Shown: positions 22,433 through 33,237 of the stretch, in pieces
Layout of the letters: each line of letters starts with the position of its first letter
How positions within the stretch are numbered: position 1 is the first letter of the stretch
Source: Anastatus disparis
Lineage: Eukaryota; Arthropoda; Insecta; Hymenoptera; Eupelmidae
Assembly: GCA_017163975.1 (NCBI GenBank)
Contig: JAFFSR010000084.1
Span: 10,001-74,000 of the forward strand
Direction: 5' to 3'
Length of the DNA: 64,000 nt
Notes under the pieces: model-generated
Told to the model about the DNA's origin: nothing
Database searches by the model: none
What the model saw: the letters and a program-made list of their open reading frames with translations, nothing else
Translations under genes and position numbers: made by a program

Positions 22433-23614
22433 TTCAAATCAATCGCGGTCTAACATATGTAATCTATCCATAGACACTTTAAAAATAACGCCCATCAACA
22501 CTAATTCATTAGTATCACTGAATAAAAGATATTGTTTGTATAATTTCATACTTAAATATAATTTCGATATTGCGCTTCTTTGTGAAACAAAACTTAAGAA
22601 GGGGCCGAACTATCTGTCTTTGTCTAATAGCGTTTTTCATCATTTATGTAAACACTATCCGGTATAACAAGAAAAAAATAGCAGCCCCCGCTAGATATTA
22701 GTATAATTAGTAAATTTTGTAATAACAACCAAATTTTTTACCGCATAGTTTTTGACTAATTAGAGACCTACTAGCAATATAGAATATAACCTATCTTTTT
22801 TTGGGAGGTCTCTAATTATTCAAAAACTACGCAGTGAAAAAATTTGGTTGTTATTACAAAATTTACTTATTATATTAATATCTAGCGGGGGCTGCTATTT
22901 TTTTCTTGTTATACCGGATAGTGTTTACACAAATGATGAAAAACGCTATTAGACAAAGACAGATAATTGGGCCCCTTCTTAACCAACGTTATAAAATACA
23001 ATTCAAAGACTATGATTTAATCCGTACTGACAGACCTAACAGTGCTAAAGGCGGAGGCACTGCCATATTAATAAGAAAATATATACCTTACAAAATAATT
23101 TATACACCGTCGGCAAATCTCAATGAAATATTGGAATATACTATCATTTCTATTAATATCAATAACAAAAAACTATACATAATAGCAGTTTATGCAAATA
23201 ATAAAGCGAATGTAGCATTTATTAAAGAACTTAATCATTTATGCGTTAAACTAAATTTTGCTCATGAAAACAATTATTTTGTGTTGGCTGGCGATTTCAA
23301 CGCACGACATACAGCGTGGGGGGACTCTACCAATCAATGCAAAGGTATTCCATTAGAAAATTGGTCCGAAAATGAAGGCATAACGCATAAAGCCTTAGTT
23401 ATACCCCCGGTAGCTTCTACATACCCCAGTGCTATCTCAATTTATGTATTATCGATAATCGTCTCGCAATTAATGACTTGATTGATAGCAGCATTCAAAT
23501 TCTTGATTAAAATAGCGATCATTGTGCATTATCTTACACTCTTAAGTTACCTACACTGTCAGCCGTACATCTCGTTGATCCAACTATTAACCATCGACTC
23601 ATGTTCAAAAAGAC
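22425..23614 (+). pseudogene. Jockey-like LINE ORF2, endonuclease domain
   Basis: ORF2 starts at ATG 22425 and reads SIDTLKITPINTNSL ... FDIALLCETKL, where the catalytic Glu of the ET-L motif is intact. The TTAA element at 22598-22978 then splits the frame. Beyond it come RTDRPNSAKGGGTAILIRKY (near 23030-23085), AGDFNARHTAW (GDFNA-x-H, near 23290) and, after a one-base shift near 23410 and an in-frame stop, NSDHCALSYTLKL (SDH motif, near 23515). These are the standard motifs of the AP-type endonuclease. The domain ends at MFKKT where the TAA-flanked element enters at 23618. The protein would nick host DNA and prime reverse transcription; this copy cannot. Confidence 0.85.
22598..22978. mobile_element. 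TTAA-flanked MITE (piggyBac-like), in LINE endonuclease
   Basis: A 381-bp element with long terminal inverted repeats (GAAGGGGCC... / ...GGCCCCTTC) extending about 130 bp inward, flanked by TTAA at 22594-22597 and 22979-22982. Collapsing the element and one TTAA joins LCETKL to NQRYKIQF in the same frame, so the boundaries are exact. Part of the inverted arm was previously open as ORF2-like sequence, which is misleading: that sequence belongs to the element. TTAA duplication is the hallmark of piggyBac-type transposases; no transposase is present. Confidence 0.88.
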
Positions 23615-23617
23615 TAA

Positions 23618-24274
23618 CTAGGAGAGTGTCACACCTCCGGATCACGGATTTTGCTCAAACTTCGGGGTAAGTTTTCAGATGATAAAATATGGAAAAAGCT
23701 AAAGTTATAGTCATAAATACTCAATATTTCCCTAGTCACAGGCAATTAAAGAAAATCACTAAAAAAGTTACTAGATTTTTAAACGCATATAGTTCTTTAG
23801 CATTGATAGCTACAAGCTTAAAACTTTTTTTAAATTAAAGCCGAGCTCAAATCCTTTCAAATTAGTAGTTATAGTATGTAAAAATATTATTTTTTCCCAA
23901 AGTTAGAGCGTAATATGGATTGGACCTAATTTCAGCTTTTATTATTAATTAATGTTTTTAAAAGAAAAATCAGGTCCAATGTTTATCACGCTCTAACTTT
24001 GGGAAAAAATAATATTTTTACATGCTATAACTACTAATTCGAAAGGATTTGAGCTCAGCTTTAATTTAAAAAAAGCTTGTAGCTATCAATGCTAAAGAAC
24101 TACATGCGTTTAAAAATCTAGTAACTTTTTTAGTGATTTTCTTCAATTGCCTGTAACTAGGGAAATATTAAGTATTTATGACTATAACTTTAGCTTTTTC
24201 CATATTTTATCATTTGAAAACTTATCCCAAAGTTTGAGCAAAATCCGTGATCCAGAGGTGTGACACTCTCCTAG
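23618..24274. mobile_element. PIF/Harbinger-like fold-back MITE, copy 2
   Basis: A 657-bp relative of the element at 3292-3931. Ends are CTAGGAGAGTGTCACACCTC and its complement, flanked by TAA at 23615-23617 and 24275-24277. The arms meet near 23945. Removing the element plus one TAA joins MFKKT to KWSNFSISL in frame within the LINE ORF2, which fixes the boundaries. No coding capacity. Confidence 0.88.
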
Positions 24275-24277
24275 TAA

Positions 24278-24385
24278 GTGGAGTAATTTTTCCATATCAC
24301 TCTCCAAAAAATATACCAAGGAAATCCCATTTAATAAAAATTTATTAAATGATGGAATTGACCAATACCTAACTAACATTGAAAA
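24278..24385 (+). pseudogene. LINE ORF2 segment between endonuclease and RT (part 1)
   Basis: A 108-bp remnant of LINE ORF2 between two insertions, reading KWSNFSISLSKKYT ... DGIDQYLTNIEN. This is the linker after the endonuclease domain. It continues in frame at 25326 after removal of the TA-flanked element. Confidence 0.75.
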
Positions 24386-24387
24386 TA

Positions 24388-25323
24388 CAGTACCCTGCAA
24401 AAGTTTTCGGAAAATTTTTTAAGAAAGATAATTCTTTAAATAATATCTCCGGTCCTATTAGTCATAGAATAAAAAACAAAAAAGGAAATTAAAGTAGAGA
24501 TTAAATACTAACTTTTTATGAATCACAAAAATTTTTTAAGTGGTTTTTCCTAATTTTTATACCGTTTTAAAAATTCTAAAAATTTTTGAAATTTTTAAAT
24601 TTTGTTCAATTACTTGTATCTTTTTAAAAAATAAAGCTATGTTAAAAATTCAAACGAAAATTGAAAGATATCGACGAAATTTAAAAGTTTTCACAAAGGT
24701 TGTTTTTTGCTTGTATGACTTTTAAAAAGTTAGATGATTGAATATTACCGTTTAGTAATTAATAATATTTAGTTTTCTTTATAATTCAACATTTTTTTTC
24801 TAGTCAACATATAAGTTACATCAATTTCTATAATTGTATAATACCTAATGTTAATTACAAACTTTAAAATAAGTAAATTTTTTTTATAAAATTTTTAATT
24901 TGCGTTCTATTATAAATTATATAAAAAATGTTAAGAGTTGTTTAATAAATTAATTTTACTATGTCTATATTCAATCACGTCTTACTTTTTTAAAAATTAT
25001 CCTAGCAAAAAATAACTTCAGTGAAAACTTTTAAATTTCGTCGATATCTTTCAATTTTCGTTTAAATTTTTTACATAGCTTCATTTTTTAAAAAGATACA
25101 AGTGACTGAACAAAATTTAAAAATTTTGAAAATTTTCAAAATTTTCAAAACGATATAAAAATTAGAAAAAACAACTTAAAAAATTTTGCGATCCTTAAAA
25201 AGTTAGTATTTGATCTCTACTTTAATTTCCTTTTTTGTTTTTTATTCTACGACTGATAGGACCGAAGAAAATTTTACTTAAAGAATTACCTTTCTTAAAA
25301 AATTTTACCAAAAACTTTTACTG
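24388..25323. mobile_element. TA-flanked palindromic MITE (Tc1/mariner-like)
   Basis: A 936-bp element with imperfect terminal inverted repeats of over 300 bp. It starts CAGTACCCTGCAAAAGTTTT and ends with the complement AAAACTTTTACTG, flanked by TA (24386-24387 and 25324-25325). Tc1-like ends commonly start CAGT...GCAAAAGT. Excision with one TA joins TNIEN to IICNEINTS in the LINE frame. The arms contain TTAAAGTAGAGATTAAATAC and TCAATTACTTGTATCTTTTT; a half copy of the same arm lies at 40660-40970. Confidence 0.82.
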
Positions 25324-25325
25324 TA

Positions 25326-25427
25326 TTATTTGTAATGAAATCAATACATCAGTTCCTAAATATCGTCCAAATGACAATATACTTGATTATGTAAACCAAA
25401 AAATCAAGAAACTACATAAATTCAATA
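25326..25427 (+). pseudogene. LINE ORF2 segment (part 2)
   Basis: A remnant of LINE ORF2 linker reading IICNEINTSVPKYRPNDNI and then QKIKKLHKFN, followed at about 25428 by the left end of a large composite insertion. The frame is open and continuous with 24278-24385 once the TA element is subtracted. Confidence 0.7.
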
Positions 25428-25574
25428 GCGCTCAAAAGTTCGTAAAAATTTTTTTTTATTTAACTCAACTTCAAACTGCGATATTTCGGAAAAGGCTCAA
25501 TGAATTTAAAATATCTGAACGGCGTTTGAAAGATCAGACAAAATACTATTTTTTTGTGTTCTGCCAAATATTTT

Positions 25575-27371
25575 TATCTCTTTTTGCTTTCTCATAGAGA
25601 GAGCATTGTAGCGGTAAAAAAAATTTTTTTCTATTTTTTCATTAATTTGTACATATTTAGACTCAGGGAGTCGAAAAAAGTGGTTTCCAGAAAATGTCTG
25701 TATGTATGTGTGTGTGTGTATGTGTGTGTGTATGATTTCAGTACGCCAATAAGATCTCGAGAACTACTCGATGGATTAACTTCAAATTTTGCATGCAATT
25801 TATTTTTTTGTCTAACTGGGGGAAAAGCTATTGAAAATTGATCTTCTTAGCTCAGTTTTTTTTAGAGCCATTTTAAGAATTTTAAAAAAATTTTGATTTT
25901 TCATTTTTTTGATATTTTACGTAAACTACTCACAGAATTTTCTTGAAAATTTGTATGAACATTATTTGCGACTGCCAAAACAAGAAAAACTTTTACCAAC
26001 TGATTTTCTTAGCGCACTTTTAATTTTAAAGCATTTTAAAAATTTTGAAAAAAATTTTTTTTTTTATTTATTTTTTATTTTACGACAACCATTCGATAGA
26101 TTTGCTTCTAAATTTGTATGCAAGTTATTCGCTATTGTCTAAAGAAAACAAGCTTTGGAACAGTTATTTTCTTAGTGTAGTTTTAATTTTAGAGCATTTT
26201 GAAAATTTTGGAAAAAATCTCTATTTTTCATTTTTTTTCTATTACACAAAAACCATTCGATAGATTTGCTCGAAAATTTTTATGGAAATTATTTGCAAAG
26301 GTCTAAATAAAACCAGCTTTAGAAAACTTATTTTCTCAGTGCAGTTTTAATTTTAGAGCATTTTGAAAATTTTGAATAAAATTTTTCTAATTTTTTTTAT
26401 ATTTTACGTAAATTACTCGATGAAGGAGCTTCAAATTATGTATGGGAATCATTTATGATTGTCAAAATAAAATGAACTTTTGAAAACTAATTTTCTTCAA
26501 TTTTCTTAGCGCACATTTAATTTTAGAGCATTTTGAAAATTTTGAAAAAATTTTTTATTTTTAATTTCTTTTCTATTGCACAAAAATCACTGGATAAACT
26601 TGCTCAAAAATTTTCATGCAAATGATTCACTATTATCTGAATAAATCAAGCTTTGGAAAACTTATTTTCTTAGCGCAGTTTTAATTTTAGAGCATTTTGA
26701 AAATTTAAAAAAAAATGTTCATATTTCATTTTTTTTCTATTACACAAAAGCCATTCGATAGATTTGCTCAAAAATTTTCATACAAATTATTTGTTATTGC
26801 CTAATTAAAGCAAGCTTGGAAAAACTTATTTTCTTAGCGCAGCTTTAATTTTAGAGCATTTTGTAAATTTTGAATAGAATTTCACTTATTTTTTGGTATT
26901 TTACGTAAACTACTCGATGAAGTAGCTTAAAATTATGTATAGAAATTATTTACGATTGCCTAAATAAAATGAACTTTTGAAAATTGGTTTTCTTAGCGTA
27001 GTTGTAACGTTAAAGCGTTTTGAAAATTTTAAAACAATGTTTATTTTTCAATTATTTGGTGTTTTTTGTAAACTATTCGATCAAAAATTTGTATGCAAGT
27101 TATTGGTTACAGTGTTAAGAAGACAAGCTTGGGAAAATTAATTTTATAAACGCATTTTTAATTTCAGAGCATCATAAAATCACATAATGTAAATGGCAAA
27201 AGTAAGAAAGAGTAAAATTCATATAGTTTTCGTAGGTATTAAGACAGCCTTTAATACAGAGGATAGGGACATTTATATTATAATCGTATTCAAAAAAATA
27301 AAATCAAATTACTCTAACTCAATGCGCTCTATGAGAAAACATTGCGCCAAAGCACTTGGCAGCGTTTTTTA
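25575..27371 (-). repeat. GCTTTCTC-type repetitive element, full-length inverted copy
   Basis: The most complete copy. Read on the minus strand it begins in a GCCAAGTGCTTTGGC hairpin (about 27350-27368). It continues ATGTTTTCTCATAGAGCGC, the unique segment (CCCTATCCTCTGTATTAAAG), eight to nine ~165-bp units, the degenerate CA tract (25700-25735) and the 3' terminal hairpin (25583-25605, here GCTTTCTCATAGAGAGAGC, imperfect). By eye it differs from the copy at 1-1821 by only a few per cent over the 5' 200 bp. It lies within the composite insertion, so it is younger than that insertion. Confidence 0.8.
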
Positions 27372-28132
27372 ACTCTATTTCTAATGATAGAAAAAATTTT
27401 TATTTTTACGAATTTTTAAATTTCCATCAATTAAATATAACTTTTTAAGAAATTAATAAAATTAAAAAATTTGAACGCGACTAAAAAGTACAGTAAATTT
27501 CCTAAATCTTTATATTTGGCTGATTCCATTTCTAATCGAACAGTCAGTATACACTTAAGTCACCGATTACTGCGCTAATGGAGTATGTTATTCCACCCTA
27601 AAAATAAGGGTATACGTATTTTTTTATTTTGCTGAAATATCAAAATTGCATCAGATATGCACTTTTGAAAATTGCATACAAAAACTAAATATTAAAACTG
27701 AAAATGTTGAGAATAACTTTAGAGGGCTATCGTTTTACCAATTTTCAATGAATTTTCGTAAACCTTATTTTGTTTTATTATGTTTTAAGCCCTCTTTAAT
27801 TCAGTGCAAGAAATTTCAAAAAAGACTAAAAAATGACTAAGATATGTGCATTTTACCAAAAAATGCACTTTTTATGCACATGCATTTTTCTCGAAAAACC
27901 CATTTTTTTTTGCTAAAATTTTTTGTGCTCATAGAGGACCAAATTACCTATCTAATGGTACTTGTTTGATCCCGTACTTATTTGTTTGAAGCGAGAAAAA
28001 AAATTCACAAATCTTATTGGTGAAAAATTTTTGTATATACGTTCGAAAGTCTTAAGCAATGTTCATTCCAACGCTGTCGCATGCTTCGCTCATTATTTGT
28101 TTACCTTTGTATGTATGTATATATCATCAATA

Positions 28133-28203
<71 letters not shown>

Positions 28204-28433
28204 TCGTAATATAAAAATAAATATTAAAAAATGGAAAATAATAATTCTATTCGTGTATATCTATATTATGTATGTTTCGATGTACAGACAATAGGAGGCT
28301 CATTCGCGGACAAATACCTCGCGTAACCAAAACAGCATATTAGAATTGTTATATACAAGCTAGTTATTCTTACGTCTGCTTTGAAAGGTACTTTTCGGAC
28401 TTGTGAAAAAGTAAACAAAACTCTGCAATTACG
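27372..28433. other. AT-rich leader region before the transposase-like gene, with (TA)n
   Basis: Noncoding. Contains repeated ATGCACTTTT/TTTTGCATACAA-like words (27650-27880), a (TA)n microsatellite at 28133-28197, and CGCTGTCGCATGCTTCGCTC at 28070-28090. It probably represents the 5' part of the composite element. No promoter can be assigned with confidence. Confidence 0.4.
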
Positions 28434-29835
28434 ATGTCCGAAATTCACTCTTCTACAAGAATTCGATGTCCCGATTTTTTTCAAATGCATAAGAAGGTAG
28501 TTTATAAGAGCAGAATTTTACGTTTTAGACCGTTGGAAGATTTGGCTATTAATTTGGCACAGCTTTATCCAGATTTAAAGATACTGCCCTCTACTAATGT
28601 ATGCAAAAATTGTCATGAACGCATATCAAAAATGATTTTAAGTGATCTTGAATCTACATCTGAAAATGAAATCACTGAACTTTTTAGCGGAAAACATGAT
28701 GATTTTATCCCCAAGACACCCGAACGAATAAAGGAATTAAACGAGAGTATTAATACAATTATACCTCAATGCGTCTCGCCGCTAAAAAGAAAAACTGCAA
28801 TACCTAAAAATTTAACAGAAAATTACGTATCTAAAAAAAAATATCTTTAATTTCAGCTTTTTCTGCTACTGTCGGAAGTAAATTAGAAGATGCGTATGGC
28901 ATTTCAGTTGAATCAATAGAATCGGACAAAAGTTCAACTGAAAACTATTGGAACGAATTTGTAGAAAATTTTAAATCGGCTTTAGAAAAATATTCTTCTG
29001 TTTCGGAGAAAATAAAACTTCTAACTCTACTACCTTCAAAATTAAGCAAAATAAAAATTTGCTCACTATTCCCGAATATGAGCGAGTATATGATAAATAA
29101 ATCAAGAAATTTCGTGAAAAATAAAGGAGTTTATTCGGAGCCAGATTTATATACTGGTCATCCTATTAATGAAAATACAAAAAATATCGCTATGGAATAT
29201 TTTTTAAGTGATGATTTTAATTGTAGTAGACAAAATCCAAATAAATCTGATGTTACTGTTAAAGTTAATAATACAAAAACTAAAAAAATTAAACGGTTTC
29301 TTACTCGAAGCTTAAAAGAAACATATAGTCAATTAAGACAAGAAAATCTTAACTTACAAATAGGAAAATCGAAATTCTATAGTCTAAGACCAAGTTTCGT
29401 CTTAACAAGCCCTGTGAAGGAAACTTGTCTTTGTGTACATTGCGAAAATTTTGAACTGTTTCTTACAAGTTTAATTCGTTTTAGAGGCGATAATAATTCT
29501 GAATTAGATTTAATTCGTTCAGAAATAACTAACGCAATGTTGTGTTCTGAACCATCTGATTCGTGTTTCTTGCAAGAATGCAATTATTGCCCCGGTAGTG
29601 AGGGTATCACATTAAAATTGTTAAATTGAAAGAAAATTGTGAAGATGAAATTACGTTTGCTTTGTGGGATAATGGTAATCTTATCAAACAAACAGTAAGC
29701 TTATCAGTTTTTAAAGAAAAATTTTCAATCTGCGCACTAAAAGCAAGTACTCACGTATACATAAAAAATATTCAACGTGAAGCTATAAAAAAAGAAAAAG
29801 AAGAAGGTAAAGCTGATCCTACTACCAGGCCCAGG
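28434..29835 (+). pseudogene. Unfamiliar transposase-like or arthropod multicopy gene, broken
   Basis: The first frame (28434-28850, MSEIHSSTRIRCPDFF) carries CKNCHERISK, a possible zinc-binding pair. It runs into a 9-A homopolymer, and the following frame (about 28850-29629) contains NYWNEFVENFKSALEKYSSV, KSRNFVKNKGVYSEPDLYTG, FLTRSLKETYSQLRQENLNL, KSKFYSLRPSFVLTSPVKET, CLCVHCENFELFLTSL and CFLQECNYCPGSEG. One base of slippage in the A run would unite them into about 400 residues; a tiny intron (TTTAATTTCAG at 28844-28854 looks like an acceptor) is less likely. A third frame (29626-29835, ENCEDEITFALWDNG) continues, then is cut by inserted sequence at about 29836. I recall similar KSKFYSLRP / CVHCENF proteins in arthropod genomes, from memory only. 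Cys pairs plus its place inside an inverted-ended element suggest a transposase; no catalytic triad could be assigned. Confidence 0.5.
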
Positions 29836-30130
29836 CCTCCGGATCACGGATTTTGCTCAAACTTTGGTATAAGTTTCTAGATGTCAAAATATGAAGAATA
29901 CCAGAATTTTAGACCCTAACGCTCAAAATTTCCCTAGTTATAGGCAATTAGAGAAAATCACTGAAAAAGTTACTAGATTTTCAAACGCCTATAGTTCTTT
30001 AACATTAACAACTAGACATTTGTAATTGTTTTTAAATGATTTTTTAAATTCATCGAGCCGTTTTCGAAATATTGCAGTTTGAAGTTAAGTTAAAAAAAAA
30101 AAAATTTTTACGAACTTTTGAACGGTGCTG
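29836..30130. repeat. Half copy of a fold-back arm at the right end of the composite element
   Basis: 29838-30030 matches the arm of the PIF/Harbinger-like MITEs (GGCCTCCGGATCACGG, TTTTGCTCAAACTTTGG, TTTCCCTAGTTATAGGCAAT, AAGTTACTAGATTTTCAAAC). It then diverges into CATCGAGCCGTTTTCGAAAT and CAGTTTGAAGTTAAGTT, shared with the left end of the composite. It truncates the transposase-like gene. The CTAGGAGAGTGT terminus is replaced here by CCAGGCCCAGGCC. Confidence 0.7.
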
Positions 30131-32747
30131 TATGAATCCTTTTTAATTTCAATCATCAATAAACAATATAAAATTAATTATCCAATCTCCTAATTTAATT
30201 TACCATTCTTAAAAGACTTGCTTAATAAAATTAATTACTTAATTATTTAAAACTAGAATATCGCACTACCTATAATAAATACTGGAATTCTCAAATAGCT
30301 TTAATAAATTATAAAAAATCTGACTCCTTTTTCCCAAAAATAAATTGTTTTTTTAGACCTAAAGAGCAACTTAAAATTGACTCACTTAGTGTCGAATCGA
30401 ATGATATAAATTTAATAACCAGAAGCAGTGTAATATACCTGACATAAGAAAAATAGATGATAATCATATAATGAAAACGCCAGCGGAGATTCTTTATGTA
30501 ATCGGTGCCTTCTATGAGAAAATTAATTCTCCAACTTACCTTAATATGAATACTCCTTTAAAGAAGAAAGTTGATGAAAAAATAAAAAAACTAACACATA
30601 ATTTCCAAAATCATACTTCACCTATCGTACATTTCTATGATTCAAATCCAGCTTTTCAACCTGCTAATACTGATTATTCCATTAGTTTTTTCAATACAGC
30701 TGAGACAAGTAACAATTCATCAATTTACCTAATAAATATCTTTCTGGTCTTGACGATATTCCTCCAATGATTCTCAAACACTTACCATTAAATGTTATAA
30801 AATCATAAACAATAATTTTCAATGATTGTTTAAATAACAAATACTATCCTCCCCGATGAAAGCGATCTAAAATATTACCAATCTGTAAAAAAGACAAACC
30901 CCCCAATAAACCATTCAGCTACAGACCAATAAACTTAACTCCGGCTATTAGCAAAGTCTCCGAAATAATCATCAATTACTCAATCAATAGATACTCAAAA
31001 AAACAATAATATAATTCCTGATAACCAATACGGTTTCCAACACCGCCTATCTACCACGCATGCAATTCACAAAGTCTTAAGGGGTGTCCTCATACCGGCA
31101 CAGAGATCTACCTTATCTACATTTGGATTATGCATTTTAATGAAAATTTAACTATTTTTGATTAAAATTCATAGAAGAAGCACATTCCTAACATTCTAAA
31201 GAATGTATTGCAACGTTAAAAGACAGAATAAAAGTGAAAATGAAGAGAAAAACTGCATAATACGATTATTCATAACTACGTTGAAAAGTGAATCGTATTA
31301 AGCAGTTTTCACCTTTATTTTTACCCTTATATTGTCATTTATTGTAGCAATAAATTCTTTGGCATGTTAAAAATGTGCCTCTCCTACGAATTTCAGTCAT
31401 GAATAGTTAAATTTTTATCAAAATTCATAATTTAAATGTGGATAAGGTAGAACTCTGTGTCGGTATAAGGATTCCCCTTAACTGAGACCTACTCTCATTT
31501 AAACAACAACGAGATTGTTGGGGCTTGCCTCGTAGATTTGCAGCGAGCTTTCGATTCGGTATGGATCAATGGACTTTTATATATCCTCAATTTGCTAAAG
31601 TACCCCATAGATCTGATCCAGCTTATCTGGGATATGACTTGGGGTCGAACGTTTGTCACGTGGAATGGAGAACAACTGTCCAGCCAAACATTTGATATTA
31701 TTGAAGGTCTTATGCAAGGCACAGTGAATTCTCCATCCCTCTTTAATATTTTTACGTATAAAATACCGATGCTCTTCGGCCTAAACCGCATAAAAGGTAT
31801 CTACTCCACCGCGTTTGCCGACGACTTCATAGTCATGGCCGCTGATCCCAAACCTTCAGTCATCCAACATAAACTGAAAAAACTAGTGAAATATATATGT
31901 ACGTACTACCTCAAATGGAATCTGCTACCTAATCCGTCTAAGTGCGAGACGATTCTCTTTCACAAACCACTTAATACAATGTGTACTAACAAGCGAAATA
32001 AAATAAAAAATTTTTCTATCAATGTACAAATTAACAAAAGCAGCCATAACATCGCGTATGAAAAATTAGTACGTTATCTAGGTGTCTAACTAGAGGATTT
32101 ACTTCGGTTAAATATTCATGTATCAAAACAGTTAGCGAAGGCGAAAAATGTTTTTAGAAAATATGCTAAGCTTTTTTATAATAAAAGTCTCTTGCCCAAA
32201 GCCAAAATAATATGTTATCTATTACTAATCCGCCCAATACTAACATACGCTGCTCCAATATGGTGGAATATCAGCGCATCTATTATGGAAAAACTTCGTC
32301 ATTTTGAAAGGCAGTGTTTGCAAGCTACGCTCCATCTCTATAGACGGAATAATGATAAATTTTTTTTTAAGTAACAAACATATATATGATAAGACTGATA
32401 TTCCACGCATGGATAATTTTACTATCAAACTAGTCCGTGACTACTTTGCTTCACTAAACAAAACCAATAATACTTATCTGTTGCCCTACGCTAACACCAA
32501 AGACTATGAGTTCATAAATAATGCTACTTGCGAATTTATATATCCTCACACTTTTATGTTTCTTGATGCCAAGAATTTAATTCAGGACAACAACAACGTC
32601 CCTGTTTTATACCATGCGACTAGACATCAAGCGCAAAAAAAAATTAATTTCAATGGCTCAGATAAACTTCCCACCTTCAAATATTCACGTTTTGTTCCTT
32701 CCCAAGACTTCAAGGATACTTACAAATTAAAAGATAAACATTGGTGA
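30131..32747 (+). pseudogene. Jockey-like LINE ORF2, reverse transcriptase and C-terminal domain
   Basis: Decayed RT domain with recognisable blocks in order: KYWNSQIALINYKKSDSFFP and INCFFRPKEQLKIDSL (linker), GLDDIPPMILKHLP (block 1), SYRPINLTPAISK (block 2), a DNQYGF-like block with HACNSQSL (block 2a), then the TTAA element at 31081-31477. Next come VDLQRAFDSVW (block A, catalytic Asp), EGLMQGTVNSPSLFNI (block B), FADDFIVMA (block C, catalytic Asp pair), LLPNPSKCETILFH (block D) and VRYLGV (block E). A stop after YLGV and a shift in the T run near 32360 lead to the C-terminal region (DNFTIKLVRDYFASLNKTNN, PVLYHATRHQ) ending at 32747. Catalytic residues survive, but many stops and shifts make it inactive. 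Confidence 0.85.
31081..31477. mobile_element. TTAA-flanked MITE in LINE reverse transcriptase
   Basis: A 397-bp element with inverted ends GGGGTGTCCTCATACCGGCA and the complement of GGGGAATCCTTATACCGACA, flanked by TTAA (31077-31080 and 31478-31481). The inverted arms extend about 200 bp (CACAGAGATCTACCTTATC, AATAAAAGTGAAAATGAAGA). Removing it with one TTAA joins THAIHKVL to TETYSHLNN in frame, between RT blocks 2a and A. Its terminal sequence is unrelated to the other TTAA elements here. No coding capacity. Confidence 0.88.
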
Positions 32748-33237
32748 ATCTCTATAGATGAAACCAAAAAAGATGAAATCCGGAACAGATCTAAAGGAAA
32801 AAAAAATAAATAATGAAGATAAAAAAAACACAAAGTTCATTGACTGACTAATCTAAAATAACTCTATTATTCACTTACTATATCATATAAAAGTTGTAGC
32901 GACTTTTTTTTCCTGTAACTCTAACGTGGGACTATCACTTTATTATTGTTCTGATTTGTAAATGTTAGCGGATTTTTATTTGTATACACACCTCTTTTTT
33001 TACCGCTGTACCACTTAAGCTAGATATAGGAATACGACCAATCTGTGTCAAACCTTGCATTTAAACATACATTTTTATAAAAATATCATGAAAATCAGTT
33101 ACGAGTGTATTCACAATTTCCATGTAACTGCGTCCACTACATTAGACTAAGGCTTTTCTTTGTATTGTTATTGGCGCCTGATATTCCTGTTAATATATTA
33201 CATTTAAAAATAAATAATTTTAAATAAAAATAAAATG
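32748..33237 (+). other. 3' region and A-rich tail of the jockey-like LINE
   Basis: Noncoding tail after ORF2. A-rich at the end (AATAAATAATTTTAAATAAA), followed by CTCAATACGTT, which repeats a sequence at about 19251. This supports the 3' boundary of the LINE. Confidence 0.55.

Larger units (their letters stand above)
25428..30130. mobile_element. ~4.7-kb composite transposon carrying an unfamiliar gene
   Basis: The left end (GCGCTCAAAAGTTCGTAAAA at 25428) and right end (complement of CAGCACCGTTCAAAAGTTCG, ending about 30130) are inverted. They share about 75 bp including CAACTTCAAACTGCRATATT and a CGGCTCGATGAATTT-like block (25445-25510 and 30045-30115), and TA precedes and follows them. 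Inside are an inverted copy of the GCTTTCTC-type element (25575-27371), a TA microsatellite, and the transposase-like gene at 28434-29835. The insertion interrupts LINE ORF2. The exact ends and TA duplication are inferred because the outermost bases differ between the ends. Confidence 0.5.

Noticed and set aside
22906..22990. Extended LINE ORF2 start upstream of the RTDRPNS block
   Set aside because: This stretch is the right inverted arm of the TTAA element; the true frame joins from 22593 when the element is removed.
28827..28854. Intron joining the two frames of the transposase-like gene (GTATCT ... TTTCAG)
   Set aside because: It would be only about 28 nt long; a one-base slip in the 9-A run explains the frame change more simply. 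Not excluded.
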